Shown: positions 8,161 to 15,813, counted from the first letter of the stretch. The stretch: 43,720 nt of DNA from an uncultured bacterium (GCA_905214955.1 CAJMON010000019.1:1-43720), one strand, 5' to 3'. Translations and numbers: made by a program. The notes: generated by a model not told the origin, from the letters alone.

Positions 8161-9084
8161 TTGAAAGCTTTCCACGAGGTCAGAAGCTATGACTCCGATT
8201 TTATGGTATGGCATGGTTTTTACGAAAATATCAGCTTTCTGGCCCACTGGCACCAGGAAATCGAACTGATCTACCTGCGTTCCGGCTCTGCCCGTTTAAG
8301 CATCAACGATTACAACTTCACTGCACACGCCGGTGATCTGGTGGTGGTCGATTCCGGAGATTTTCATTACAGTGATTCTTCCGAGCTGAAAAATAGTCTG
8401 GATTTTCTGGTCTTTGATCCTGGCATTATCAGTTCTCTCTACCATCCGGCCCATTTTTCTCATCCTCTGATTACCCGTCAGATGCTGGAAGAACATGGGC
8501 TCACCGGACGCCTTCTCTCTCTGCTTTCTCTGGTGAGCGAAGAGCTTTCCGCAAAAGAACCCTATTACCAGGATATTATCCGTGCAGACCTGCGCGCCTT
8601 CTGGTACCGTCTCAAGCGTTTTTTCCCAGCGGACAGTGAACGGCAGCAGGAGCAGAGCCGCCGCACCCATATGCTGTTTTCCATGCAGCAGCTTCTCTCT
8701 TATTTAGAAGATCACTATTCTGAAAACATCACTCTTGGGTACGCCGCCAGACAGATGAATTTCAGCGAAAGCCATTTTTCCAAAATTTTTAAAAAGCTCA
8801 TCGGCATCAATTTCAGCACCTACCTGAATATGGTCCGCATTGAGCACGCAGCAGCCAGGTTAAAAAGCACATCTGCACGTATCACAGACGTTGCTCTTTC
8901 CTGCGGTTTCAACAATGTCCGGAGTTTTAACCGGACTTTTAAGGAAATCACCGGCTATACCCCCAGCCAGTTTGTACAGCTTCCGGAGCCGGAATCCTAC
9001 AATCTTACCTACTACAAGCGAAAATCCTCTGAGCAGGAATTCGTAGAACATGATTCCATCACTCTGGTAAAAAACCAGACCTGA
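8161..9084 (+). CDS. AraC-family transcriptional regulator (cupin + HTH), likely of fucI
   Basis: A 307-residue regulator. The N-terminal cupin (about residues 15-85) has the sequence SFLAHWHQEIELIYLRSGSARL typical of sugar-sensing AraC proteins. The C-terminal double helix-turn-helix (about residues 180-280) contains ITLGYAARQMNFSESHFSKIFKK and ITDVALSCGFNNVRSFNRTFKE, ending YTPSQF. The start is TTG, 8 bases after AGGAGGT at 8146-8152; no in-frame ATG has a better site. It is divergent from fucI with about 190 bp between starts, the usual layout for a local regulator, so control of fucI is a fair inference. The inducer is not shown by sequence. Confidence 0.92.
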   Translation: MKAFHEVRSYDSDFMVWHGFYENISFLAHWHQEIELIYLRSGSARLSINDYNFTAHAGDLVVVDSGDFHYSDSSELKNSLDFLVFDPGIISSLYHPAHFSHPLITRQMLEEHGLTGRLLSLLSLVSEELSAKEPYYQDIIRADLRAFWYRLKRFFPADSERQQEQSRRTHMLFSMQQLLSYLEDHYSENITLGYAARQMNFSESHFSKIFKKLIGINFSTYLNMVRIEHAAARLKSTSARITDVALSCGFNNVRSFNRTFKEITGYTPSQFVQLPEPESYNLTYYKRKSSEQEFVEHDSITLVKNQT

Positions 9085-9104
9085 GTATCCATGAGGAGGT
9101 TACT

Positions 9105-9599
9105 ATGAAGAAACCCGCTATCTTCCGTAAACGCCTGATTCCCGAAGAATGTATCCTTTTAAAGGATGATGTCCTGCTGTACCGTGATGCAAAACTTCTG
9201 ATCACTTCCTGGAACACTTTAAAGCCCAAGAAAGACCTGGATCACGGAATCTCCTGCTATTTTTTAAATCAGGGTTACAAAATCAGCAAATTCTATAATC
9301 ACGAAGGCACTCTTATCAGCTGGTACTGCGATATCATCGACTACACCTATGATCCGGACTCTGACACCTATGTGGTCACCGACCTTCTGGCGGACGTGAT
9401 TCTGTATCCGGACGGCTTTGTGAAAGTGGTCGATTTAGACGAACTGGCAGAAGCCTTTGAAAAAAGACTGCTCTCTGAGGAACTCCTTAAAAAAGCCCTC
9501 CGCCAGACCAATCAGCTTCTGACTTTAATCTACAGCGGCGGATTTTCTTCTCTTCAGTCTGTCATCAACGACATTGAAAAAGACCGGTGCACTCCATAA
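9105..9599 (+). CDS. DUF402 / Ntdp-type protein
   Basis: A 164-residue cytosolic protein with the DUF402 core: WYCDIIDYTYDPDSDTYVV at about residues 83-101, then DLLADVILYPDGFVKVVDLDELAEA. Characterised relatives hydrolyse nucleoside tri- and diphosphates or organic phosphates with a divalent metal; the acidic residues of the core (D86, D89, the DLDE stretch) fit metal binding. Activity here is inferred. It begins 20 bases after the AraC-type gene, so it is probably on the same transcript, and it ends in a terminator. Whether it has any link to fucose use is unknown. Confidence 0.85.
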   Translation: MKKPAIFRKRLIPEECILLKDDVLLYRDAKLLITSWNTLKPKKDLDHGISCYFLNQGYKISKFYNHEGTLISWYCDIIDYTYDPDSDTYVVTDLLADVILYPDGFVKVVDLDELAEAFEKRLLSEELLKKALRQTNQLLTLIYSGGFSSLQSVINDIEKDRCTP

Positions 9600-9620
9600 A
9601 CGGGGTGCCCGGCCTTTTTT
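9582..9620 (+). terminator. Terminator after the DUF402 gene
   Basis: An imperfect 12-bp GC-rich stem (9584-9595 with 9602-9612, one bulged T), overlapping the stop codon and followed by six T at 9615-9620. Confidence 0.75.
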
Positions 9621-9634
9621 CCCTTGTATAAAAT

Positions 9635-10120
9635 CTACAGCTGAATTTCGATTTTCCTTCCTGTCCGTTCATATCTGTGGTACACTACACCTGCCGCATC
9701 CATCATTCTCTTTGACGCAATTACAGATGGTGTGCCTGCATATTTGTCAGAATCGTAGATCACAGTCCGGATTCCTGCCTGAATAATGGCTTTGGCACAC
9801 TCGTTGCAGGGAAACAAAGTCACGTAAAGCTTTGCTCCGTCCAGACTCCCGCCCCGGTAGTTCAGAATCGCATTCAGCTCACTGTGGGTGGTATAAAAAT
9901 ATTTGTTCTCTGCTCCCTCTCCTTCCCGTTCCCAGGGAAATGCATCGTCTGAACATCCGATGGGAAACCCATTGTACCCCATGGAAAGGATTTTGTTGTC
10001 CTGGCTGACAATACAGGCTCCTACCTGAGTATGGGGATCTTTGGAGCGCATACCGGAAAGACTGGCAACTCCCATGAAATATTCATCCCAGCTGATGTAA
10101 TCCTGTCTTTTGCCTGACAA
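9635..10120 (-). CDS. comEB: Deoxycytidylate (dCMP) deaminase
   Basis: Deaminates dCMP to dUMP for dTMP synthesis. The 161-residue zinc deaminase has the ligand set THSELNAI (His/Glu, about residues 78-82) and LFPCNECAKAI (two Cys, about residues 106-109), plus the substrate-side GYNGFPIGCSDD typical of dCMP deaminases rather than cytidine deaminases. It starts at TTG (10120), 7 bases after AGGAGGT, which itself overlaps the 3' end of rpiB. It is the last gene of the tsaC - ywlE-like - rpiB operon. The symbol follows the Bacillus name; no competence function is implied. Confidence 0.93.
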   Translation of the reverse strand: MSGKRQDYISWDEYFMGVASLSGMRSKDPHTQVGACIVSQDNKILSMGYNGFPIGCSDDAFPWEREGEGAENKYFYTTHSELNAILNYRGGSLDGAKLYVTLFPCNECAKAIIQAGIRTVIYDSDKYAGTPSVIASKRMMDAAGVVYHRYERTGRKIEIQL

Positions 10121-10132
10121 TCCTGCGACCTC

Positions 10133-10561
10133 CTATTCTTCAATCATGGAAATCCGTCTGGCGTGCCGCTCTTCCCCGGAAAATTCAGTATGGAGGAAGG
10201 TATCTACAATCTTCACAGCCAGTCCAGGACCGGTCACTCTGCCGCCGAGTGCCAGAATGTTGGCATCGTTGTGAAGTCTGGTAGCCTCTGCGCTGAAGCA
10301 GTCGCCGCACAGAGCTGCCCGGATTCCTTTGACTTTATTGGCTGCAATGGAAATTCCTATACCGGTTCCGCAGATGAGAATGCCTTTTTCACAGACACCG
10401 TCTGCCACTGCGTGGGCCACGGCATGGCCGATTTCCGGATAATCTACCGCTGCTGTGCTGAAGCAGCCGAAGTCTTTTACCTCATATCCTTCTTTTTCCA
10501 GATATTTTAAAATCTCCTGTTTTAATTCGTAACCCCCATGATCACATCCAATTGCTAACAT
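10133..10561 (-). CDS. rpiB: Ribose-5-phosphate isomerase B
   Basis: Interconverts ribose 5-phosphate and ribulose 5-phosphate. The 142-residue product is full length, with IGCDHGGYELK at the N-terminus, the anion-hole motif GILICGTGIGISIAANK (about residues 60-76), the active-site region ALCGDCFSAEATRLHNDANILALG with the catalytic Cys, and HARRI near the end. LacAB-type or allose-phosphate enzymes share this fold, but the context favours RpiB. GGAGGA lies 6 bases before the ATG, and the gene overlaps the phosphatase-like gene by 7 bases. Confidence 0.94.
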   Translation of the reverse strand: MLAIGCDHGGYELKQEILKYLEKEGYEVKDFGCFSTAAVDYPEIGHAVAHAVADGVCEKGILICGTGIGISIAANKVKGIRAALCGDCFSAEATRLHNDANILALGGRVTGPGLAVKIVDTFLHTEFSGEERHARRISMIEE

Positions 10562-11016
10562 AACAGTTCCTCCTCATTTAATTCTATTACCAGTTTCCGG
10601 ATGGTCTCTTCCATCCGTCTGAAACAGTTGGCATAATCTTCCAGTGTTCCCCCGATTGGACTTGCAATGTCACCGGATTCTCCTGCATACTCTGTCAGAA
10701 GGTGCACATTTACCGGATTTTCGAACTCCTCACTGATCTTCTTCTTCAGCGCAGCTGTCATCACCAGGATCAGGTTCCTTGGCTGTAAGTCTGCCTGCAC
10801 CAGTTCTGCTGCGGCATGTCCTTCCACATTTAGTCCATTCTCCTCCAAAACTGCCTCCGTCTTGGGATTTACCGGTTCCGGGAAAAGAACAACCAGCCCT
10901 TTGGACTCAATTTCCAGTTCTTCCAGAAGGTATTTACTTTTCAGAATGGCCTCCGCCATAGGTCCCCGGCAGGTATCGCCGTTGCTTACAAAGATCAGTT
11001 TGTCGTACCGTTTCAT
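10555..11016 (-). CDS. YwlE-type low-molecular-weight phosphatase homologue lacking catalytic residues
   Basis: A 153-residue protein with the low-molecular-weight phosphatase fold. The family P-loop C-x4-C-R-(S/T)-P reads S-N-G-D-T-C-R-G-P at residues 11-19: Ser replaces the nucleophile Cys (codon AGC) and Gly the supporting Ser. The C-terminal DP motif reads DIASPIGG, with Ser119 where the general acid Asp is expected. Thr15 corresponds to the Thr that gives Bacillus YwlE its arginine-phosphate preference. The tsaC - this gene - rpiB order matches Bacillus ywlC-ywlE-ywlF. I infer a pseudo-phosphatase, perhaps a phospho-residue binding protein. The reading frame is intact with a good ribosome site, so this is not a decayed gene. 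Confidence 0.85.
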   Translation of the reverse strand: MKRYDKLIFVSNGDTCRGPMAEAILKSKYLLEELEIESKGLVVLFPEPVNPKTEAVLEENGLNVEGHAAAELVQADLQPRNLILVMTAALKKKISEEFENPVNVHLLTEYAGESGDIASPIGGTLEDYANCFRRMEETIRKLVIELNEEELLC

Positions 11017-11044
11017 CCGTTCTCTCCTTACCTGTAACTTTCCG

Positions 11045-12082
11045 CTACAGTCTGATAATCTGGTGGCCTGCCGCTTTCACCAGCCGGTTCATAATGGCCT
11101 GCCCCATATTGGGAGTATCAAAAGCCTCCGAATAGATCTGTGTCACCTCTGACTCATCGAACTCCCGCAGCACACTGTACAGATGTCGGGCAATCGCCTC
11201 CTCATCTGACCGTCTGCCAATGGATTTCACAAGTCCCCCTTTGTAAAGATCTTTCGTCTCTTCTGTGGCGATCACACCTGTTTTTTCTCCTTTAGCTGCC
11301 TGTTCGCAGATTCTTCGGTTGATCTCCGCAACCACAGCTTCCTGAGTACCTTCTACGATTTTCAGATCTGCTTTTGGTGCATAATGTTTGTACTTCATTC
11401 CTGGCGCTTTGGGCCGCACTTTGCTGTTTTCCTGAATCAGTGCCTGATCCATCCGGACTTCTCCAATCACCTGCTCTAACATCGCCTGATTAATGTAACC
11501 GGGACGTAAGATCACTGGGGTTTCCTCACTCATGTCTACAATCGTGGACTCCAGCCCGATACCTGCAGCACCGCCGTCTAAAACCATATCAATTCTGCCA
11601 TCCATATCTGCTGCCACATGGGCCGCTGTGGTGGGACTTGGCTTGCCGGAAGTATTCGCACTGGGTGCTGCAATAAAGCCGCCGCCTGCCGCAATCACCT
11701 GAAGTGCCACCGGATGCACAGGCATCCGCACAGCCACCGTATCCAGTCCGCCGGTGGTCCCATAAGGCACCTTTTCTGTCTTTTTGAAAATCATCGTAAG
11801 AGGACCCGGCCAGAAATGTTCCGCCAGCATCTTCGCCTTCTCTGGAATTTCAGACGCCACTGCAGGCAGATCCTCCATTCTGGCAATATGTACGATCAGC
11901 GGATTGTCCGATGGGCGGCCTTTGGCTGCGTAAATCTTGGCTGCCGCTTTTTCATCCAGCGCATTGGCCCCAAGACCATATACGGTCTCTGTGGGAAATG
12001 CCACAAGGCCTCCTTTTTTCAGAATCTCCCCTGCTTTTTCGATGCTGCCAGGTTCTGAAGATTTTTCGATGATAGTATTCAT
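11045..12082 (-). CDS. ywlC: Threonylcarbamoyl-AMP synthase (Sua5/YwlC type)
   Basis: Makes threonylcarbamoyl-AMP from threonine, bicarbonate and ATP for t6A37 modification of ANN-decoding tRNAs. The 345-residue product is the long, two-domain Sua5 form. The YrdC domain occupies about residues 15-205 (GGLVAFPTETVYGLGANA, KIYAAKGRPSDNPLIVHI, APSANTSGKPSPT, STIVDM), followed by a linker (APGMKYKHYAPKA) and the C-terminal SUA5 domain. The start at 12082 is preceded by GAGG and gives the usual N-terminus; a longer frame adds 24 unconserved residues. It heads the operon with the ywlE-like gene, rpiB and the dCMP deaminase. Confidence 0.94.
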   Translation of the reverse strand: MNTIIEKSSEPGSIEKAGEILKKGGLVAFPTETVYGLGANALDEKAAAKIYAAKGRPSDNPLIVHIARMEDLPAVASEIPEKAKMLAEHFWPGPLTMIFKKTEKVPYGTTGGLDTVAVRMPVHPVALQVIAAGGGFIAAPSANTSGKPSPTTAAHVAADMDGRIDMVLDGGAAGIGLESTIVDMSEETPVILRPGYINQAMLEQVIGEVRMDQALIQENSKVRPKAPGMKYKHYAPKADLKIVEGTQEAVVAEINRRICEQAAKGEKTGVIATEETKDLYKGGLVKSIGRRSDEEAIARHLYSVLREFDESEVTQIYSEAFDTPNMGQAIMNRLVKAAGHQIIRL

Positions 12083-12125
12083 GTTACTTCCTCTTCCTGT
12101 TTTTCTTGTTCTTTCGTCTGCTCCC

Positions 12126-12154
12126 ATTGTATCACCTGACACTTGAAAAAGCAA
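12126..12154 (-). promoter_or_regulatory. Promoter of the ywlC-rpiB-dCMP deaminase operon
   Basis: TTGCTT (12154-12149) and TACAAT (12131-12126) on the minus strand with a 17-bp spacer, about 45 bases before the ATG. Confidence 0.6.
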
Positions 12155-12160
12155 CGCAAA

Positions 12161-12186
12161 AGGGACATCACACCTGTGATGTCCCT
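12161..12186 (-). terminator. Terminator of the cell-wall hydrolase gene
   Basis: A perfect 12-bp stem with a two-base loop (12161-12172 with 12175-12186), followed on the minus strand by TTTTGCG. It sits 26 bases after the hydrolase stop. The T run is short. Confidence 0.7.
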
Positions 12187-12212
12187 GAAATTTAAAGGTT
12201 TCGTAATACTAC

Positions 12213-13553
12213 TTAATAGAACTGATGTGCTCCAATCTGGATGCCTCTTCCAGATCCTACATTAAAGTACAATGCACTTCCAACCGGATTTTCCCCATTT
12301 AATGCTGCCTGTGCTGCTTCATAACAGTCACTGGGAGCTCCGCTTGCCACTACCTGATCCAGCCATCCGGTCATAGCCGGCGTAAACTGGCCGCTCTCAT
12401 AAATGACACCCGAAATGCTGTTGGCAAAGGAGCCGCTGGCTACACGGTTTAAAACAACTGCTCCAACTGCCACCTTGCCATCTCTGCTCTGGTTCCCTGC
12501 TTCGCAGTAGATCAAGGCTGCCAGCAGATCCAGGTCTGAAGAGCTTGCAGAGCTTTCTGCGGAAACAGAAGTGTCCTCTGCGGGAGCTTCGGTTTCGTAA
12601 GTCGTGTCGTCATAGCTGGAACTGTCATCGTAACTGGAACCATTGCTATATACGGTGTCGTAGGATGTGTCATAGCTGTAGCTGTCATCGTAACTGGTAT
12701 CATATCCTGCATCATAGCTGGTATCATAACTGCTGTCGTAAGACGTATCGTAACTGTAGTTATCGTCGTAGCTAGTGTCATTATCGTAGCTATAGGTGGT
12801 ATCATAATCAGCATTGTAGCTGTCATTATAGTTATTGTCATATGAGGTATCATAGGACACATCGTAACTGGTGTCGTATGAGGTGTCATAAGACGCATCA
12901 TAACTGCTGTCATAGCCGGTATCGTATGAGGTGTCGTAGCTGGTATCTGCCGGAGCGCTGTAGACTGCATCGCTGCTGTCAGAAACTTCTCCGCTGTAAG
13001 AATAGGTACCTGTGGTATCAGCGGCTGTCGCTCTTGGCAGCACAACCGTGGACCGTACATCTTCCGCTGCTACATACGCAGCGGTTCCATCCTGTGTCTG
13101 AACGGTCAACCAGTCGCCCTGGTCTTCTACTACTACGTACTCGCTGCCTGCATCTGCAGTCTCTACTACCTGGGAAGAACCATCCGGCTGTGAAAACAGA
13201 TTGACACCATCCCAGTCTGTTTTTACTCCGGTATATCCATAAACGTTTGCCAGATTCTCTGCATCTGCGCCAAGCGCCAGATATTCATTTTTTACATATC
13301 CTTCTACACCACCGGAAATGACAAGAGACCACTCATCGCCTCCCTGAATCACATCTGCCACACCGCCGGTAGGAAGATATCCTACAATCGTGCTGTCTTC
13401 GGACGCATATGCACGGATGTTGACTCCTTCCAGGGAGTCTGCAACTGCACGGTAAGACCAAATGTCATCTGCAGATGCTGTCGCAGATACTGCCATTGTG
13501 AGAACCGCTGCTGTCATGGTACAGCAGATTGCTGTTTTCTTTTTATTCTTCAT
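12213..13553 (-). CDS. Secreted cell-wall hydrolase, SH3 domains + Tyr/Asp/Ser repeat + SleB-like domain
   Basis: A 446-residue exported protein, probably cutting peptidoglycan. Signal peptide: residues 1 to about 28 (ending SATASA). Two bacterial SH3 domains (about 35-95 and 108-170) likely bind the wall. A low-complexity region of about 130 residues follows (about 200-330), built from SYDT/SYDD-type units. The C-terminal Hydrolase_2 (SleB/CwlJ-type) domain has LLAALIYCEAGNQSRDGKVAVGAV with the candidate catalytic Glu, and ends in a GxQF-type region. The start at 13553 follows AGGAGG. SleB itself acts in germination, but many Clostridia carry vegetative relatives; the housekeeping promoter here suggests growth-phase expression. 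Tandem WalR-like boxes overlap the promoter. Confidence 0.88.
   Translation of the reverse strand: MKNKKKTAICCTMTAAVLTMAVSATASADDIWSYRAVADSLEGVNIRAYASEDSTIVGYLPTGGVADVIQGGDEWSLVISGGVEGYVKNEYLALGADAENLANVYGYTGVKTDWDGVNLFSQPDGSSQVVETADAGSEYVVVEDQGDWLTVQTQDGTAAYVAAEDVRSTVVLPRATAADTTGTYSYSGEVSDSSDAVYSAPADTSYDTSYDTGYDSSYDASYDTSYDTSYDVSYDTSYDNNYNDSYNADYDTTYSYDNDTSYDDNYSYDTSYDSSYDTSYDAGYDTSYDDSYSYDTSYDTVYSNGSSYDDSSSYDDTTYETEAPAEDTSVSAESSASSSDLDLLAALIYCEAGNQSRDGKVAVGAVVLNRVASGSFANSISGVIYESGQFTPAMTGWLDQVVASGAPSDCYEAAQAALNGENPVGSALYFNVGSGRGIQIGAHQFY
12650..12955. repeat. Degenerate coding repeat, Ser-Tyr-Asp-Thr units
   Basis: A run of imperfect 12-base units encodes (S/T/D)YD(T/S/D/N) tetrapeptides in the hydrolase linker. 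Synonymous codons vary between units, so it is an old repeat rather than a fresh slippage tract. Confidence 0.8.
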
Positions 13554-13627
13554 GTTTTCCTCCTGAACAACCACTGCCTCCTGGTGTCAGGAAGAGTGCT
13601 GTGAGTTGTCACATCATTTTCACGCTT

Positions 13628-13655
13628 TTGTTACACAATTGTTAAATCTTGTTAC
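13628..13655 (-). promoter_or_regulatory. Three helically phased TGTAAC-type boxes, WalR-like site
   Basis: On the minus strand TGTAAC, TTTAAC and TGTAAC occur 10 and 11 bp apart. The last two form TTTAAC-N5-TGTAAC, one mismatch from the WalR (YycF) box TGTWAH-N5-TGTWAH. They lie just downstream of the -10 box, near the transcription start, a position that would favour repression. Confidence 0.5.
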
Positions 13656-13661
13656 AGGAGT

Positions 13662-13690
13662 ATTCTATAATAATGACGGTATTTTGTCAA
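13662..13690 (-). promoter_or_regulatory. Promoter of the cell-wall hydrolase gene
   Basis: TTGACA (13690-13685) and TAGAAT (13667-13662) on the minus strand with a 17-bp spacer, leaving a leader of about 100 bases. Confidence 0.8.
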
Positions 13691-14171
13691 GTGTTTTCGT
13701 GCAGGAATCCCTGAACGGGCTAAGCCGGGCGGACGGGCGCACCGGGGGATGACAGATTTCTGCATTTGCAGGGTGGCTGGCAGCTCTTGGTGGGGGAGAC
13801 AGCGGCTTAGGGACGGCAGCTTGTCCGACGCGCAGCGGAGTTGGCTGCAGGCCCGTTAAAAGACGCGGGCTCCGACACCTTAGTGCTGACGCCTCCCGAA
13901 ACAGCAGAACATCTTCTCCCCCGGCGTGACCGGCCGCACACATAGACACATTCTGCGGGATTTGACAGAACCAGAAGGAAGACGTTCCTCGTAACACGCT
14001 GCGTTTCCTGCCACGCCCGCGCGCTGATTCGCTGCTATCCGCACCAAACTCGCTTCGCTCAGACAGGCGCTCTGTGGCAGCTGCTGGCACAGGTCTGCCT
14101 GTAGAAGCCTCGCAATGCTCCCGCGTAATCGTCTTTCCTTCCGCCTCCGTCTCTCTTCCCACCACTGAAAA
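13691..14171. other. GC-rich intergenic block without a credible gene
   Basis: About 480 bp with roughly 60-65% GC in the stretches I counted, against visibly lower GC around it. It lies between the hydrolase promoter and the terminator of the amino-acid ABC operon. Open frames cross it, but they have skewed composition (Arg, Ser, Pro) and no ribosome site. Inverted arms are visible, for example CTAAGCCG with CGGCTTAG in the first 130 bp, and CTGCCAC with GTGGCAG at about 14010-14075. It may be a structured RNA, a non-autonomous repeat element or an inert insertion. Confidence 0.6.
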
Positions 14172-14220
14172 ATAAAAAACCGGCCCTGCAGTCATCTTTT
14201 GACATCCTGCACAGGCCGGT
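14172..14220 (-). terminator. Terminator of the amino-acid ABC operon
   Basis: GC stems (14179-14185 with 14214-14220, and 14187-14191 with 14207-14211), followed on the minus strand by TTTTTTATTTTT. It lies 12 bases after the ATPase stop. Confidence 0.85.
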
Positions 14221-14231
14221 CCTCATTCTTC

Positions 14232-14996
14232 TTACAGCTCCTCTCTGTACTTTCCAAGGAACTCCTTCATTCTCTGATTGTCCGAGTGGAACACTTCCTG
14301 CGGGGTTCCTTCCTCCACAATCACTCCTTTTTCCATAAAAATCACATAATTCGCCACATTCTCTGCGAAATTCATCTCATGAGTGACGATCACCATGGTC
14401 ATATGCTCCGCCGCCAGATCCTTGATGACTTTTAAAATCTCTCCCGTCAACTCCGGATCCAACGCAGAAGTGGGTTCATCAAAGAACAGCACTTTCGGAT
14501 TCAAAGCCAGGGCTCTGGCAATGGATACCCGCTGCTGCTGACCGCCGGAAAGCTGGCATGGATAATAGTCCTCCTTGTCAGAAAGCCCCATTTTTTTCAG
14601 AAGCTCCCTCCCAATGCGGTACGCTTCCTCCTTGGGCTTTTTCTGTACATGGATCAGTGGGTCCGTCACATTCTTAATCACACTGAAATGAGGGAACAAA
14701 TTAAAATTCTGAAACACCAGCCCAAACTGGCTCCGGATCTTTTTCAGCTCCGCTTTTCCTGCATATACGGAATTTCCCTGTGCATCCATGGTCACTGCAT
14801 TTTCCCCTAAATAACTTAAATCTCCGCCGTCCATTTTTTCAAGCAGTGTGGCACAGCGCAGAAGGGTGGATTTTCCGGAACCGGACGGCCCGATAATCGC
14901 CAGCACCTGTCCTTTGGGAACCTTTATGGAAATATCCTTTAAAACTTCCAGATCACCGAAAGCTTTTTTGATATGATTCATTTCCAGATAATTCAT
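14232..14996 (-). CDS. Polar amino-acid ABC transporter, ATP-binding protein
   Basis: A 254-residue GlnQ/HisP-type ATPase that drives import of a polar amino acid. Walker A is GPSGSGKST (about residues 33-41), the signature LSGGQQQRVSIARAL, Walker B VLFFDEPTSALD, and the switch His sits in VTHEMNFA. Length is typical. The start at 14996 (MNYLEMNHIKKAF) is 8 bases after AAAGGA; a longer frame to 15017 is not supported. It is the last gene of a binding protein - permease - ATPase operon. Confidence 0.94.
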   Translation of the reverse strand: MNYLEMNHIKKAFGDLEVLKDISIKVPKGQVLAIIGPSGSGKSTLLRCATLLEKMDGGDLSYLGENAVTMDAQGNSVYAGKAELKKIRSQFGLVFQNFNLFPHFSVIKNVTDPLIHVQKKPKEEAYRIGRELLKKMGLSDKEDYYPCQLSGGQQQRVSIARALALNPKVLFFDEPTSALDPELTGEILKVIKDLAAEHMTMVIVTHEMNFAENVANYVIFMEKGVIVEEGTPQEVFHSDNQRMKEFLGKYREEL

Positions 14997-15065
14997 GCCT
15001 GTATCCTTTCTAAGCAAACATGTCGCCTGCTTTACAGAACCAGCCGTTCTGCCAGACTCTTTTCT

Positions 15066-15716
15066 TTATTGGTAATAATCCAGCTTCTTCTCCACTTTCT
15101 CCATGACCACAGCCACCAGAAGGTTAAATATGTAATAGAAAACCGCTGCTACCACAAACGGTACAAACGTGGTCTTGGATGCTGCAATCTGTTTTGCAAT
15201 GGTAAACATTTCCATATAAGCCACTGCAAATGCCAGAGACGTATCCTTTACCAGGGTAATCACTTCATTGGTGACAGAGGGAAGGATCCGCTTAATCACC
15301 TGAGGCAGAATAATTCGGAAAAAGGTTTGCACCCGGCTGTATCCAAGAAGCTGAGATGCCTCATACTGTCCTATCGGCATAGACTCAATGCCTGAGCGGT
15401 AAATTTCTGCAAAATATGCTGCATAGTTCAGGGAAAAAGATAAAATAATGGCGGTAAAACGCCAGGGCCCGCCAATGTTCATTCGAAACAGGTAATAAGG
15501 TCCAAAGTAAAATACCATCAGCTGCAGCATCAGAGGGGTTCCGCGCATGATGGAAATGTAAATTTTAAAAATGTTCCGAATCACCGAAATTCGGGACATG
15601 CGTCCAAACGAAATCAAGAGTCCCAGGGGGAGTGAAAAAATCAGCGTCAGAGCAAAGATGCCCACGGTACGCACCATTCCTCCGGAAAGCTGGGACAGAA
15701 TCATGGATAAACTCAT
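15066..15716 (-). CDS. Polar amino-acid ABC transporter, permease
   Basis: A 216-residue inner-membrane permease of the HisM/GlnP type, with about five hydrophobic segments and the EAA loop region EIYRSGIESMPIGQYEASQLLGYS (about residues 104-127), which contacts the ATPase. The TLIFSLPLGLLISFGRMS and MRGTPLMLQLMVFYFG stretches are characteristic of the family. Only one permease is encoded, so the transporter is probably a homodimer. It starts with ATG after AAAGGAAGG and lies downstream of an intercistronic hairpin that follows the binding-protein gene. Confidence 0.93.
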   Translation of the reverse strand: MSLSMILSQLSGGMVRTVGIFALTLIFSLPLGLLISFGRMSRISVIRNIFKIYISIMRGTPLMLQLMVFYFGPYYLFRMNIGGPWRFTAIILSFSLNYAAYFAEIYRSGIESMPIGQYEASQLLGYSRVQTFFRIILPQVIKRILPSVTNEVITLVKDTSLAFAVAYMEMFTIAKQIAASKTTFVPFVVAAVFYYIFNLLVAVVMEKVEKKLDYYQ

Positions 15717-15759
15717 GGCCGCCTTCCTTTCTCAAACATTTTCTATAAACGACTGAAAA

Positions 15760-15790
15760 CCCCCAGGAGGATATGGTCCCTCCTGAGGGG
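15760..15790 (-). terminator. Hairpin between binding-protein and permease genes
   Basis: An inverted repeat (CCCCTCAGGAGG with CCTCCTGGGGG on the minus strand) followed by only TTTT. It is likely a partial terminator or 3' stabiliser that keeps binding-protein mRNA in excess over the downstream genes. Confidence 0.6.
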
Positions 15791-15813
15791 CAAAACACAC
15801 ATTTATTTCATTT

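Noticed and set aside
12660..12960. Tandem repeats that could suggest a CRISPR array
   Set aside because: Units are 12-base coding repeats in frame with the hydrolase; there are no spacers and no cas genes.
13665..14195. A 176-codon minus-strand frame across the GC-rich block
   Set aside because: Starts in the terminator of the ABC operon, has no ribosome site, is rich in Arg/Ser/Pro, and runs into the hydrolase promoter.
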